From positions 124,001 to 188,000 of the forward strand of contig JACRAY010000018.1 in the NCBI GenBank assembly GCA_016213325.1: 64,000 nt of DNA. The letters are read 5' to 3'. Numbering within the stretch: the first letter of the stretch is position 1; every line of letters begins with the position of its first letter. Shown here piece by piece: positions 36,941 to 44,863 of the stretch. Below the pieces are notes generated by a model that had not been told where the DNA came from, did no database searches, and worked only from the letters and a program-made list of their open reading frames with translations. The translations under genes were made by a program, and so were the position numbers. The stretch comes from Burkholderiales bacterium (GTDB lineage: Bacteria; Pseudomonadota; Gammaproteobacteria; Burkholderiales; Burkholderiaceae_C).

Positions 36941-38668
36941 CTATGCCTTGTAGCGCTCGACCATCTGCTTGAGCCGCTGGCCGAGCTCGCTCAGGTTGCG
37001 CGCGGCCGTCTCCAGCTGCTTGGCGCCCGCCACGTTCTGCGCGCTGGCCTGCCGGATGCTCTCCATCGCCCCGGCCACCTGGTCCACCCCCACCAGCTGC
37101 TGCTGGCTGGAGGCGGCGATCTGCGTGGCCGCCTGCGCCGCCTCCGTCACGCTGCCGGCCAGCGCCTGGATCGCCTCGCCCGCCGCTCCGGTCTGCCGCG
37201 TGCCTGCCTCCACCGCCTTGCTGCCCTGCTCGGTGGCCATCACCGCCGTGGTCGTCGCCTTCTGGATGTCCCCCAGGATGGTGCGCACCTGGTTGGTCGC
37301 CTGGCGCGACTGCTCGGCCAGGCTCTTGACCTCCTGCGCCACCACGCCGAACCCCCGGCCCTGCTCGCCCGCCTTGGCCGCCTCGATGGCGGCGTTGACC
37401 GCCAGCAGGTTCGACTGCGTCGCCAGGTCCTCCACCGTCGCGATGATCTGCCCGATCGCCTGGCTCTGCTCGGACAGCCGCACCATGCTGGCGGCGATCG
37501 CCTCCATCTGCTGGCGGATGCGCTCCATGCCGGCGCTCGCGTCCTCGGTGGCCTTGCGCCCGCTTTGCGAGCTATGCGCCGCCTTTTGCGCGCTGTCGGC
37601 CACCAGCCGCGCCTTCTGGCTGGCCACCTGCGCGGTCTGGCGCACCTCCTCCACCGTGGTGGTGGTCTCGCTCACGGCCGCAGCCGACTCGCTGGCGCTG
37701 GCGGCCAGCTGCGCGGTCGAGGTCACGATCTCGCTGGCCGCCGCGCCCAGCACATTGGCACCCTCCACCAGCTCGCGAATCTGGCCCCGAAGGTTCTCCG
37801 ACATGCGTGCGAAGGCGTTGCCCAGGGCATCGTCGGGCGATTGGGGCTGGTAAGTGGAGCGCAGGTCGCCGGCGGCGATCTGCCCGGCGGCGCCCGCCAC
37901 CGCGCGCAGCGACTGGGTCATCCGGTCGAACGTCCGCGCCAGCACCCCCACTTCGTCGCTGCGCGCATCCGTCGGCACATGGACGTTCAGGTCGCCGACG
38001 GTGATCCGCTCGGCTACGGCTGTCAGCCTGCGCAGCGGCCGCGAAAGATCGCGCGTGAGGAGGAACCCGGCCAGCGCGGCGAGTGCCAGCGCCGCGAGGG
38101 TTCCCAGCACGATCGTCCATTGGGCGTTCCGGGCATCGGCCTGGGCCGCCTCGGCCCGTTTCCCGAGCAGGTCCTGCTCTTCGATTTCCATCTGGTTGAT
38201 GAGCTTGCGGATCTCAGTCGTGAGCGCCCCGCCCCTGCCGGCCTTGATGAGCTGGACGCCCGCTTCCGGGCCCTTGGCCCGGACGGCTTCGATCGCTTCC
38301 CTGGAAAAGTCGATCCGGCTGCCGACCAGCGGTGCGAGCGCGTCGAGTCGCCGCTGCTGGCTCGGGTTGTCAGCAGTCAGTTGCCGAAGCTCCTGGCTCA
38401 CCTTGTCGGTTCTTTCGATCGCCGCCCGGTAGGGCTCGAGTTCCTTGTCCTGCCCGGTGATGGCATAGCCCCGAACGCCGTTTTGCATCTCCAGCGCCAG
38501 CGACTCGATCTCGGCCAGCCGCCTGAGCACTTCGTAGGTGTGCTGGCGCAGTTCCGACGCCTCGACCAGCCGCGTGGTGCCGCGATACGCAACCGCCCCG
38601 ACAATGGCGAAGATGGCCAAAGCCACGCCGAAGCCTGCGGCGATCTTGGTACCCACATTCCATTTCAT
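36941..38668 (-). CDS. Methyl-accepting chemotaxis protein with CHASE3-like sensor
   Basis: A 575-aa chemoreceptor: TM1 (about 8-29), periplasmic four-helix CHASE3-like domain (about 35-180, '[20 protein letters not shown]'), TM2 (about 188-207), HAMP, and a signalling domain with the hairpin tip near '[35 protein letters not shown]' (split as [19 protein letters not shown]). No C-terminal NWETF-type CheR-docking pentapeptide. GGGGAGG lies about eight bases before the ATG. Lies between cheW and cheA on one transcript, playing the part of WspA. Confidence 0.92.
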   Translation of the reverse strand: MKWNVGTKIAAGFGVALAIFAIVGAVAYRGTTRLVEASELRQHTYEVLRRLAEIESLALEMQNGVRGYAITGQDKELEPYRAAIERTDKVSQELRQLTADNPSQQRRLDALAPLVGSRIDFSREAIEAVRAKGPEAGVQLIKAGRGGALTTEIRKLINQMEIEEQDLLGKRAEAAQADARNAQWTIVLGTLAALALAALAGFLLTRDLSRPLRRLTAVAERITVGDLNVHVPTDARSDEVGVLARTFDRMTQSLRAVAGAAGQIAAGDLRSTYQPQSPDDALGNAFARMSENLRGQIRELVEGANVLGAAASEIVTSTAQLAASASESAAAVSETTTTVEEVRQTAQVASQKARLVADSAQKAAHSSQSGRKATEDASAGMERIRQQMEAIAASMVRLSEQSQAIGQIIATVEDLATQSNLLAVNAAIEAAKAGEQGRGFGVVAQEVKSLAEQSRQATNQVRTILGDIQKATTTAVMATEQGSKAVEAGTRQTGAAGEAIQALAGSVTEAAQAATQIAASSQQQLVGVDQVAGAMESIRQASAQNVAGAKQLETAARNLSELGQRLKQMVERYKA

Positions 38669-38699
38669 TGTCCAATCCTCCCCTGGGTTTCATTCGAGT

Positions 38700-39248
38700 T
38701 CAGCCCTCGACTTCTTCGTCAACGACAATCTTCGGGTCGGCCATGATGCGATCCAGGTCCAGCACCACCAGGCGCTGGGCTGTCACGCCTTTGAGGTAGT
38801 CGGCCCGGACCCCGCTGAAGGTCGACAGCGAAGACGCCAGGCTGTCCTGCGCAACGACACGCACGCCCTCGATCGTGTCCGCCAGCAAGCCCAGCTCCAG
38901 GTCGCCGCAGCGAACGAGGATGACGCGGTGCAGGTCCGTGAGGCCCTGGTCCGGCAGGTCGAAGAATTTCTTGATGTCGATCACCGCCGCGATGCGGCCG
39001 CGAACGTTGACGATCCCCGGCATGAACGGCGGGGTGCACGGCAGGGGCGTCAGGCTCCTGAGCGGATAGACCTCGCGCACGTGGCGCGTCTCGACCGCAT
39101 AGCTCTCCCGCGCGAGGCGGAACTCGAGCAGCTCCAGCGTCGATGTCCCGGCATCCGTGTGCTGGGCCGGCCGCGCGAGCGCCCGCGCCCGGGCGCGCAG
39201 GATCCGCCAGGCGTCGGGCTCCGCTGGCGACACTGTGGGTCCATTCAT
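38700..39248 (-). CDS. cheW: CheW-like coupling protein (first of two)
   Basis: A 182-aa CheW-domain protein (domain about 40-175: 'LLEFRLARESYAVETRHVREVY', 'GIVNVRGRIAAVIDIKKFF', 'DTIEGVRVVAQDSL') with about 35 extra N-terminal residues. ATG 39248 overlaps the cheR stop (ATGA) and has GGAG upstream; the longer frame is a shadow of cheR. Couples the receptor to CheA. Corresponds to WspD by position after the TPR-containing CheR. Confidence 0.9.
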   Translation of the reverse strand: MNGPTVSPAEPDAWRILRARARALARPAQHTDAGTSTLELLEFRLARESYAVETRHVREVYPLRSLTPLPCTPPFMPGIVNVRGRIAAVIDIKKFFDLPDQGLTDLHRVILVRCGDLELGLLADTIEGVRVVAQDSLASSLSTFSGVRADYLKGVTAQRLVVLDLDRIMADPKIVVDEEVEG

Positions 39249-40705
39249 GGCGAAGTCTCCTCGGTGGACATCGACGTGATGGTTTCGATGAGCCGTCTGG
39301 CCGTGAGCCCGTCCGATTCCGGCAGCGATTCGTCCGGCGGGTGGCGGCCGAGCAGAAGCAGCGCGTTGGCGAAATGCCGGCCCGCCTCCACGGCGTTCCC
39401 GCGGCTGCGCGCGAGGCCCCCGAGGGCGAAATGGGCCAGCACGAAGTCGGGTTCGATGTATAGCGCCCGCTGCAGGGACAAGCGGGCGGACTCGGGCTCC
39501 CCGCGCTCCAGCAGGACGATCGCGCGCAGGTAATGGCCCGCGGGGTCCAGCTTGTCGGCGCCGACCCATCGCTCGCACCACGCCAAGCCCTCGTCGAGCC
39601 GGCCGAGGTTGGCGAGCGACCGCGCCAGCAGGGAAAACGCGCGCGGTAGGGAGCCAGTCCCGGCGATGAACGGCGCCAGCTGGTCTACGGCCTCGGCATA
39701 GCGGCCGGCCTGGTAGAGCCTTTCCGCAGTGGCGATGGATGGGCGCGATGGTTGCGCGGGCGGCAGCGCAGGTTGCGCCGGGTATTCCGGCGGCGCGTCA
39801 TATCCGGGTTTTTCGACCGGCGGCAGCATCCAGTTCGGCTCGCCCACGGCCGAAGCCGCGCACTTGCGATAGAGGATCGCCCCGGGGAAATTCACCGTGG
39901 CGAACTCCGGGAACATGGCCTGCGACGCCTCGCTGGGACTAGCCACCAGCCAGCCGCCTTCGACCAGCGCGTGATGAAGTTTGCCGATTGCCGTGCGCGC
40001 CTGCGGCGGGGTGAAGTACATCAACACGTTGCGGCAGAAGATGATGTCCATCGCGTTGGTGCCGCCCGCCAGCGACGGGTAGGCGTCCTGCGCCAGGTTC
40101 AGGTGCGAAAAGCTCACCATCCGCTTGATCCGGCGGGCGATCGCGTAGCGGCCGTCCGCGGTGCGCTCGAAATAGCGTTCCTTGAGCCCGGCCGGCGCAT
40201 CGCGAAACGACCACTCGCCGTACACGCCGGCCGCGGCCTTGTTCAGGAAGCGCGGATTGATATCGGTCGCGGTGATCGTCACCTGCCAGTCGCGCAGGTC
40301 GGGCAGCGCCTCGTGCACGAGGATCGCCAGCGAATAGGGCTCTTCGCCGCTGCAGCAGCCCGCGCTCCAGATCCGCAGCCGCTGCTGGCGGCCCCGGCGC
40401 GAGCGGATCAGCTCGGGCAGGATGGGGCCGGCCAGCGCCTGCAGCACCTGCGGATCGCGAAAGAAATAGGTTTCACCGATGGTGAGATGGGTGGCCAGCA
40501 CCTGCAGCTGCGACTCGCTCGGCGGGGCCGCCAGCAGCCAGTCGGCGCAGGCCGCGGCATCGGCAAGGCCGAACTCCCGAGCCGCGCCGGCCAGGCCGCG
40601 CTGCAGGTCGTCGCGGCGCTCGCGCGGGAAGTGCAGTCCCATCCTCCGGGCAACGAACTCGCTCAACGGCGGCCATTGCGATTCCGGGATGGGGCGGGCT
40701 GTCAT
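39245..40705 (-). CDS. cheR: CheR methyltransferase with C-terminal TPR domain
   Basis: A 486-aa protein. The N-terminal CheR all-alpha domain and SAM-dependent methyltransferase domain (about 1-270) show 'IGETYFFRDP', 'SAGCCSGEEPYSLAI', 'TATDINPRFLNKAAAG' and 'IIFCRNVLMYF'. A Pro-rich linker follows, then TPR repeats (about 330-440, 'AERLYQAGRYAEAVDQL', 'SARLSLQRALYIEPDF'). CheR-TPR fusions are typical of WspC and other non-flagellar chemosensory systems. Start and stop both overlap flanking cheW genes as ATGA. The upstream open frame to 41119 is a shadow. Confidence 0.92.
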   Translation of the reverse strand: MTARPIPESQWPPLSEFVARRMGLHFPRERRDDLQRGLAGAAREFGLADAAACADWLLAAPPSESQLQVLATHLTIGETYFFRDPQVLQALAGPILPELIRSRRGRQQRLRIWSAGCCSGEEPYSLAILVHEALPDLRDWQVTITATDINPRFLNKAAAGVYGEWSFRDAPAGLKERYFERTADGRYAIARRIKRMVSFSHLNLAQDAYPSLAGGTNAMDIIFCRNVLMYFTPPQARTAIGKLHHALVEGGWLVASPSEASQAMFPEFATVNFPGAILYRKCAASAVGEPNWMLPPVEKPGYDAPPEYPAQPALPPAQPSRPSIATAERLYQAGRYAEAVDQLAPFIAGTGSLPRAFSLLARSLANLGRLDEGLAWCERWVGADKLDPAGHYLRAIVLLERGEPESARLSLQRALYIEPDFVLAHFALGGLARSRGNAVEAGRHFANALLLLGRHPPDESLPESDGLTARRLIETITSMSTEETSP

Positions 40706-41163
40706 GCGGCCGGGTCCATCGACTTGTCCAGGGCATGTGTCTCGTCGAGGGAAAGGAACCTTTCGAGGTCGTGCACCAGCACCAGGCCATCGTCGAGCGG
40801 GGCCAGGCCCTGGAACTGCTCCAGGCCAGGAACGATGCACTGCGGATCGATGACCGTGGACGCATCGCATTCGATGACACCCTGAGCCTCGTCGATCGGC
40901 AGCGCCACCGTGCGCCGGCCCATGCGCGCGATCAGCAGCTGGTCGGACGGAGCGATCTCGCGCCGACGCAATCCCAGCCGCTGCCTGAGGCACAGCACGG
41001 GCACCACGCAGCCGGCCACATCGATCACTCCCACCACGACAGGGGGCGCGCCCGGCAGCGGTGTCACTTCCACGGCGCGGACGACGCGCTCGACGCAGCC
41101 CAATGGAAGGGCAAAGCATTGCCCTTCCAGGCGAAAGACGATCAATTGGGCGGGGGCACTCAT
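40702..41163 (-). CDS. cheW: CheW-like coupling protein (second, operon-leading)
   Basis: A CheW-domain protein (153 aa from ATG 41163): 'QLIVFRLEGQCFALPLGCVERVVRAVEV', 'GVIDVAGCVVPVLCLRQRLGL' and 'DEAQGVIECDAS' (longest blocks shortened: QLIVFRLEGQCFALPL, CVERVVRAVEV). I chose ATG 41163 because it begins directly before the conserved domain; the frame is open to 41337 without family similarity and the Shine-Dalgarno is weak (GGCGGGA). Probable first gene of the nine-gene operon, the WspB equivalent. Overlaps cheR by ATGA. Confidence 0.87.
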   Translation of the reverse strand: MSAPAQLIVFRLEGQCFALPLGCVERVVRAVEVTPLPGAPPVVVGVIDVAGCVVPVLCLRQRLGLRRREIAPSDQLLIARMGRRTVALPIDEAQGVIECDASTVIDPQCIVPGLEQFQGLAPLDDGLVLVHDLERFLSLDETHALDKSMDPAA

Positions 41164-41529
41164 TCCCGCCCGCGCGCTGGGGGGTGCGACGAGGAAACCG
41201 TCGTTCGCAACGACGGGCGGACGAGCGTGATCAACGCCGATGAACTCATTCTTGTTCCCTGTGTGAGCGGACCATGGAGCCCGCAACCGTCGCAGGCTTG
41301 CAGTGCGCGCCACGCGGCCCATTTCGACTGCGTTCACCGCCGATTGTGATCGCAGCCCACGATTCTGTGTGCCTTCGCCGCCGAATTCACTCCACTGAAA
41401 GTGGGACTTTTCAGTTTCCCCGGAGTTTGTCTGATTTGGCGCGGCTCGAAGAAAGTTGGAAGAAAGTATCCATTTATCGACGCGCTCACCCCAGATCGAA
41501 CTGTCGAGCTGGCCTTCGAATCGGGCCTG
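41164..41529. promoter_or_regulatory. Intergenic region upstream of the chemosensory operon, with dyad
   Basis: A 366-bp stretch between def and the leading cheW gene with no convincing gene, and lower GC than its surroundings from about 41385 to 41480. It holds a near-perfect dyad at 41394-41415 (ACTGAAAGT ... ACTTTTCAGT, one bulged base). This is the likely promoter/operator area of the chemosensory operon. I found no clear sigma-28, sigma-54 or sigma-70 promoter. It also contains whatever terminator def has; none was obvious. Confidence 0.45.
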
Positions 41530-42081
41530 TCAACGCTCGTCGTCTGCTTCCTGCCCCGCGTCGAGCCCCGGGAACATCACCTCGGTGAATCCGAACCTGC
41601 TGAAGTCGCGCATGCGCATCGGGTACAGCTTGCCGGCGAGATGATCGCACTCATGTTGCACCACGCGGGCATGGAAACCGTCCACCGTGCGCTCGATCGG
41701 GTCGCCGTAGGGGTCGAAGCCGGTGTAGCGGATGCGCGACCAGCGGGGCACTACGCCGCGCAGGCCCGGGACGGACAGGCAGCCTTCCCAGTCCTCTTCT
41801 TCCTCCTCACCGACCGGCGCTATGACGGGGTTCAGCAGCACCGTGCGCGGCACCGGCGGCGCGCCGGGGTAGCGCGGGTTGGGCGCATCGGTGCCGAAGA
41901 TCACCACCTGGAGGTCCACCGCGATCTGCGGCGCGGCAAGCCCGGCCCCGTTTGCCGCGCGCATCGTGTCGAACATATCCGATACGATCAGGTGGATCTC
42001 GTCGGTGTCGAACTGCGTGACGGGGCGGGCCGCCCGCAGCAGGCGCGGGTCGCCCATCTTGAGGATTTCGCGAACAGTCAT
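41530..42081 (-). CDS. def: Peptide deformylase
   Basis: Removes the formyl group from nascent proteins (183 aa). Motif 1 'GAGLAAPQ' (45-52), motif 2 'EGCLS' (Cys101 as metal ligand) and motif 3 'QHECDH' (His143, Glu144, His147) are all intact. An acidic loop (GEEEEED, 91-97) precedes motif 2. It is not adjacent to fmt, unlike many def genes, so it may be a second deformylase of the genome. Encoded between the chemosensory operon and two receiver genes on the same strand. Confidence 0.94.
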   Translation of the reverse strand: MTVREILKMGDPRLLRAARPVTQFDTDEIHLIVSDMFDTMRAANGAGLAAPQIAVDLQVVIFGTDAPNPRYPGAPPVPRTVLLNPVIAPVGEEEEEDWEGCLSVPGLRGVVPRWSRIRYTGFDPYGDPIERTVDGFHARVVQHECDHLAGKLYPMRMRDFSRFGFTEVMFPGLDAGQEADDER

Positions 42082-42133
42082 TCCGCCAGCCTATCCGCCC
42101 GCGGGCGCTGTGCCGCTGCAGCCCCGGACCCCG

Positions 42134-42532
42134 TCATCGCGGCCTCGCGAGATACGCAGCCACGACTTCCGCGATGTTGCGGGTCGAGACGGGCTTGACC
42201 AGGGCGCCAAGCAGCTGGAAACCGCCGGCCCGCGCGATCTCGACCGCCGCATGCAGGTTCGATTCGAACGCGCTCATGAAAACCAGCGCGACGCCGTCCC
42301 GGACTGCGCGCAGGTCCGCCAGCAGTTCGATGCCATCCATCTCGGGCATAGCCACGTCGCAGATGACGATGTCCGCCGTCACGGCCGGGTCGCGCAGCAG
42401 CCGCAGTGCCTGGCGGCCGTCCCCTGCGGTGTGCACGGTTTGCGCACCCATGCCGACCAGCAACTGGCGCAGCATGTCACGCTGGAAGGGATGGTCCTCG
42501 ATGACCAGGAAAGTGATCTCTCGCAGCGACAT
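42134..42532 (-). CDS. Stand-alone response-regulator receiver protein
   Basis: A 132-aa single receiver domain with phospho-acceptor Asp59 ('IVICDVAMPEMDG') and the conserved lysine in 'GALVKPVS'. No output domain. It is similar along its whole length to the receiver of the neighbouring receiver-EAL protein ('FLVIEDHPFQRDML' versus 'FLVVEDHDFQRHAV'), suggesting a duplication. It could act as a CheY-like output or phosphate sink for the kinases encoded beyond def. Transcribed in the same direction as both. Confidence 0.87.
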   Translation of the reverse strand: MSLREITFLVIEDHPFQRDMLRQLLVGMGAQTVHTAGDGRQALRLLRDPAVTADIVICDVAMPEMDGIELLADLRAVRDGVALVFMSAFESNLHAAVEIARAGGFQLLGALVKPVSTRNIAEVVAAYLARPR

Positions 42533-42679
42533 TGCAGCTCAGGCCCTGCCTCGCGAATGGGTTTGGCTGGGGCGGGGTGGTTCAAGGGCGGCTCATCTTA
42601 CAACCCAAGCGCAGGCGTTGTGTGAGGTCCAGTTGTGGATCTTCGGGCCACGGCGCCCGGTCGACCGATTCCTTGCACG

Positions 42680-43885
42680 CTACCGGGACCTTCGGAGCTC
42701 CCAGGCCGCGGCCCAATCGATGAATGCATGCAACGGCATGGGCGGCGCGATGTAGTCACCCTGCGCCGCATCGCAACCCCACTGGCGCACGAACTCCCAG
42801 TCTTCGCGGGTCTTCACACCGTCTGCGACAGCCACCAGGCCCATGTCCCGGGCCAGCTCCAGGCCGGTTGCCAGTCCGGCGCGCGCGGCGCCGTCCCGCC
42901 AGGCGCCGGTGACCAGGGTACGGTGGATCACGAGTTCGGTGAAGGCGATGCGCTCGAGCAGGTCCTTCGACATCCTGCCGGTGCCGAAGTCGGCGATCGC
43001 CAGGCCGAAACCCGCCATGCGCAGCCGCACCAGGCTTTCGAGCGCCTCGCCCAGGTCGGTCTCCACCGACGGCTCCGCGATGCCCAGCACCATGTGCTGC
43101 GGCGCCAGGCCTTGATTGGCGGCGGTCTGCTGGATTCGGCCGGCGAGGTGGATGTCGGTCATCGAGGCGAGAGCCAGATGGACCGCCACGCTCACTTGCA
43201 ACCCGTGCTGGCGCAGCGCTGCGCACTGCGCAGCCGCCCTGCGCAGCATGAGCCATACCAAGTCGTCGCTCAATCCCTGTGCGTGCAGCGCGGGCATGTA
43301 GACGGCCGGCGCCAGGACGCCGCGGGTCGGGTGCCGCCAGAGCATCGATGCCTGGGCAGCAACCAGTGCGCCGGTGCGCAAGTCGACGCGTGGCGCGAGA
43401 CAGGTCTCGAAAGCCTCGCGTTGCCATGCTTCGGCGATCTCGCCGTGGCTGAACTCCGGCTCCTGCACGACGGGTGCGGCAGAGCGGCTGCGGCGCGCGT
43501 CGTACAGTTCGATCATCGGCGCCAGCTTGGCCGCAGTCGCGGGCTTGCTGATGGCGCCCAGCAGGTCGACGCGATAAGCCTGGGCCATGTTCGCGACCGA
43601 GGCCAGCAAGGGTGCGTCGAGCGCGCTGAAGAGGATTAGCGCGAGGTTGCGGTCGGTCGCGCTCAGGTGGCGGATGAATTCAACACCGTCCATGCCCGGC
43701 ATCGACAGGTCGCTGATCACGACGTCCACCGGGCGGTCCGGGTCGCGGATCACCCGCAACGCGGAAGACCCATCGTGCGCCTCGTATACCGCCGCAGCGC
43801 CCAGGCCGTTCAGCAGCCCCACGACGGCGTGCCTCTGGAAGTCATGGTCTTCGACCACCAGGAACCTGAGCTTGTCGAATGCCAT
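42680..43885 (-). CDS. Receiver protein with degenerate EAL domain (RocR-like)
   Basis: A 401-aa protein: receiver (residues 6-125, Asp59, Lys114) and EAL-fold domain (about 150-395). The EAL signature is replaced by Gln-Ala-Ser (178-180 in 'VAAQASMLWRHP'), the usual DDFGTG is 'ADFGTG', the KID-type segment is 'LVIHRTLV', and the glutamate of the 'EGVET' loop is lysine ('DGVKT'). Metal and substrate ligands of c-di-GMP phosphodiesterases are therefore missing, so it is predicted to be catalytically dead and perhaps a c-di-GMP-binding or protein-binding module. The start at ATG 43885 is preferred; MRRDAKDG-containing ATG 43921 is possible. Frame beyond that is shadow. Confidence 0.87.
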   Translation of the reverse strand: MAFDKLRFLVVEDHDFQRHAVVGLLNGLGAAAVYEAHDGSSALRVIRDPDRPVDVVISDLSMPGMDGVEFIRHLSATDRNLALILFSALDAPLLASVANMAQAYRVDLLGAISKPATAAKLAPMIELYDARRSRSAAPVVQEPEFSHGEIAEAWQREAFETCLAPRVDLRTGALVAAQASMLWRHPTRGVLAPAVYMPALHAQGLSDDLVWLMLRRAAAQCAALRQHGLQVSVAVHLALASMTDIHLAGRIQQTAANQGLAPQHMVLGIAEPSVETDLGEALESLVRLRMAGFGLAIADFGTGRMSKDLLERIAFTELVIHRTLVTGAWRDGAARAGLATGLELARDMGLVAVADGVKTREDWEFVRQWGCDAAQGDYIAPPMPLHAFIDWAAAWELRRSR

Positions 43886-43945
43886 TTTTTCAGCCAGTCC
43901 GTCCTTCGCGTCACGACGCATCAAGGCGCCAGCATAGCGGGCAAA

Positions 43946-44332
43946 ATGCGAACAATGCTGAAAGCCGGAATCCGCTGGGCCTACTTCCTGCTGGCGCTGC
44001 TGTCGCTGGCGCTCGGGATCATCGGCGCGTTCCTGCCGATCCTGCCCACCGTGCCCTTCATCCTGCTGGCGGCATGGTTCGCGGCCAAGAGTTCCCCGCG
44101 GCTGCTGGCCTGGCTGGAAGGCCACCCGAAGTACGGGCACCACATCCACGACTGGCGCATGGGCGGCGTGGTGAGCCGCAAGGCCAAGTGGGCGGCGACC
44201 ACCATGATGTCGCTGAGCGCCGTGATCATCTTTTTCACGGTCGCCAAGGTGTGGGCGCAGGTGTTCTCCATCGGCACGATGGTGCTGGTGGGCGCATGGC
44301 TGTGGCGCCGGCCCGAGCGCTTCGGCCCCTGA
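43946..44332 (+). CDS. DUF454 (YbaN-like) small membrane protein
   Basis: A 128-aa inner-membrane protein of the YbaN/DUF454 family. Two N-terminal helices with 'LSLALGIIGAFLPILPTVPF', then 'LLAAWFAAKSSPRLLAWLEGH', and two C-terminal helices ending in 'WLWRRPERF'. Function unknown. Divergent from the receiver-EAL gene across 60 bp; the stop is 5 bp from the stop of the convergent DUF305 gene. Starts at ATG 43946 or the in-frame ATG 43955. Confidence 0.87.
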   Translation: MRTMLKAGIRWAYFLLALLSLALGIIGAFLPILPTVPFILLAAWFAAKSSPRLLAWLEGHPKYGHHIHDWRMGGVVSRKAKWAATTMMSLSAVIIFFTVAKVWAQVFSIGTMVLVGAWLWRRPERFGP

Positions 44333-44337
44333 AGGCG

Positions 44338-44820
44338 CTAGGAGTTTCGCCTGCCGGCGTCCAGCCGCGCCCGGATCGCATTCATCTGCTCGATCTCCTG
44401 GCGCTGCGAAGTGGCGATCCGCTCGCAGAGCCTGGCCAGCTCGGCGTCCTGGATGGGGGCTTCGCGGCACATCAGGACCGCGCCCGAGTGATGCGGGATC
44501 ATGGACGCGATGAATTGCCCGTCGCCGATCCCGCCCTGCTGGCGCGTCGCCGCCAGCGCGCCGGCAAACACCAGCGTAAGCGCGGCATACAGTGCCACAT
44601 TCAGCGGCTTGCTCGCATACATCCCGCGCATGGTGGCCAGCATGGTGATGCCCATCGGCGCGACCATCGCCAGCGCCATGTAGAGCGTGTTCAGGTTGTG
44701 GCGGAAGTCGGCCCAGCCGTCGATCATCGAGAACATCACGATGTACATGACGGCCAGGCTCAGGGCCATGTTCAGCGCGAATATCCCGTAGGGGTGCCGG
44801 CTTGCGAGGTTGTGCTTCAT
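44338..44820 (-). CDS. DUF305 membrane-associated protein
   Basis: A 160-aa protein. Three hydrophobic helices in the N-terminal half (about 12-32, 47-63, 75-92) are followed by a DUF305 (ferritin-like helical) domain with the hallmark 'FIASMIPHHSGAVLMCREA' and 'LARLCERIATSQRQEIEQM'. The conserved His-His and acidic/Met residues suggest metal binding; members are often near copper or stress genes. Monocistronic by position, between DUF454 (convergent) and the aldehyde dehydrogenase (same strand, 43 bp away). Confidence 0.87.
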   Translation of the reverse strand: MKHNLASRHPYGIFALNMALSLAVMYIVMFSMIDGWADFRHNLNTLYMALAMVAPMGITMLATMRGMYASKPLNVALYAALTLVFAGALAATRQQGGIGDGQFIASMIPHHSGAVLMCREAPIQDAELARLCERIATSQRQEIEQMNAIRARLDAGRRNS

Positions 44821-44863
44821 CGTCGCTGTCCTTGCGTGAATGATCCCACCGAAGGCCGCCTTC

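Noticed and set aside
34674-41163. Flagellar chemotaxis operon
   Set aside because: CheA carries a receiver and lacks P2, CheR carries TPRs, two cheW genes flank cheR, and no cheY, cheZ or flagellar gene is present; a Wsp/alternative-function type fits better.
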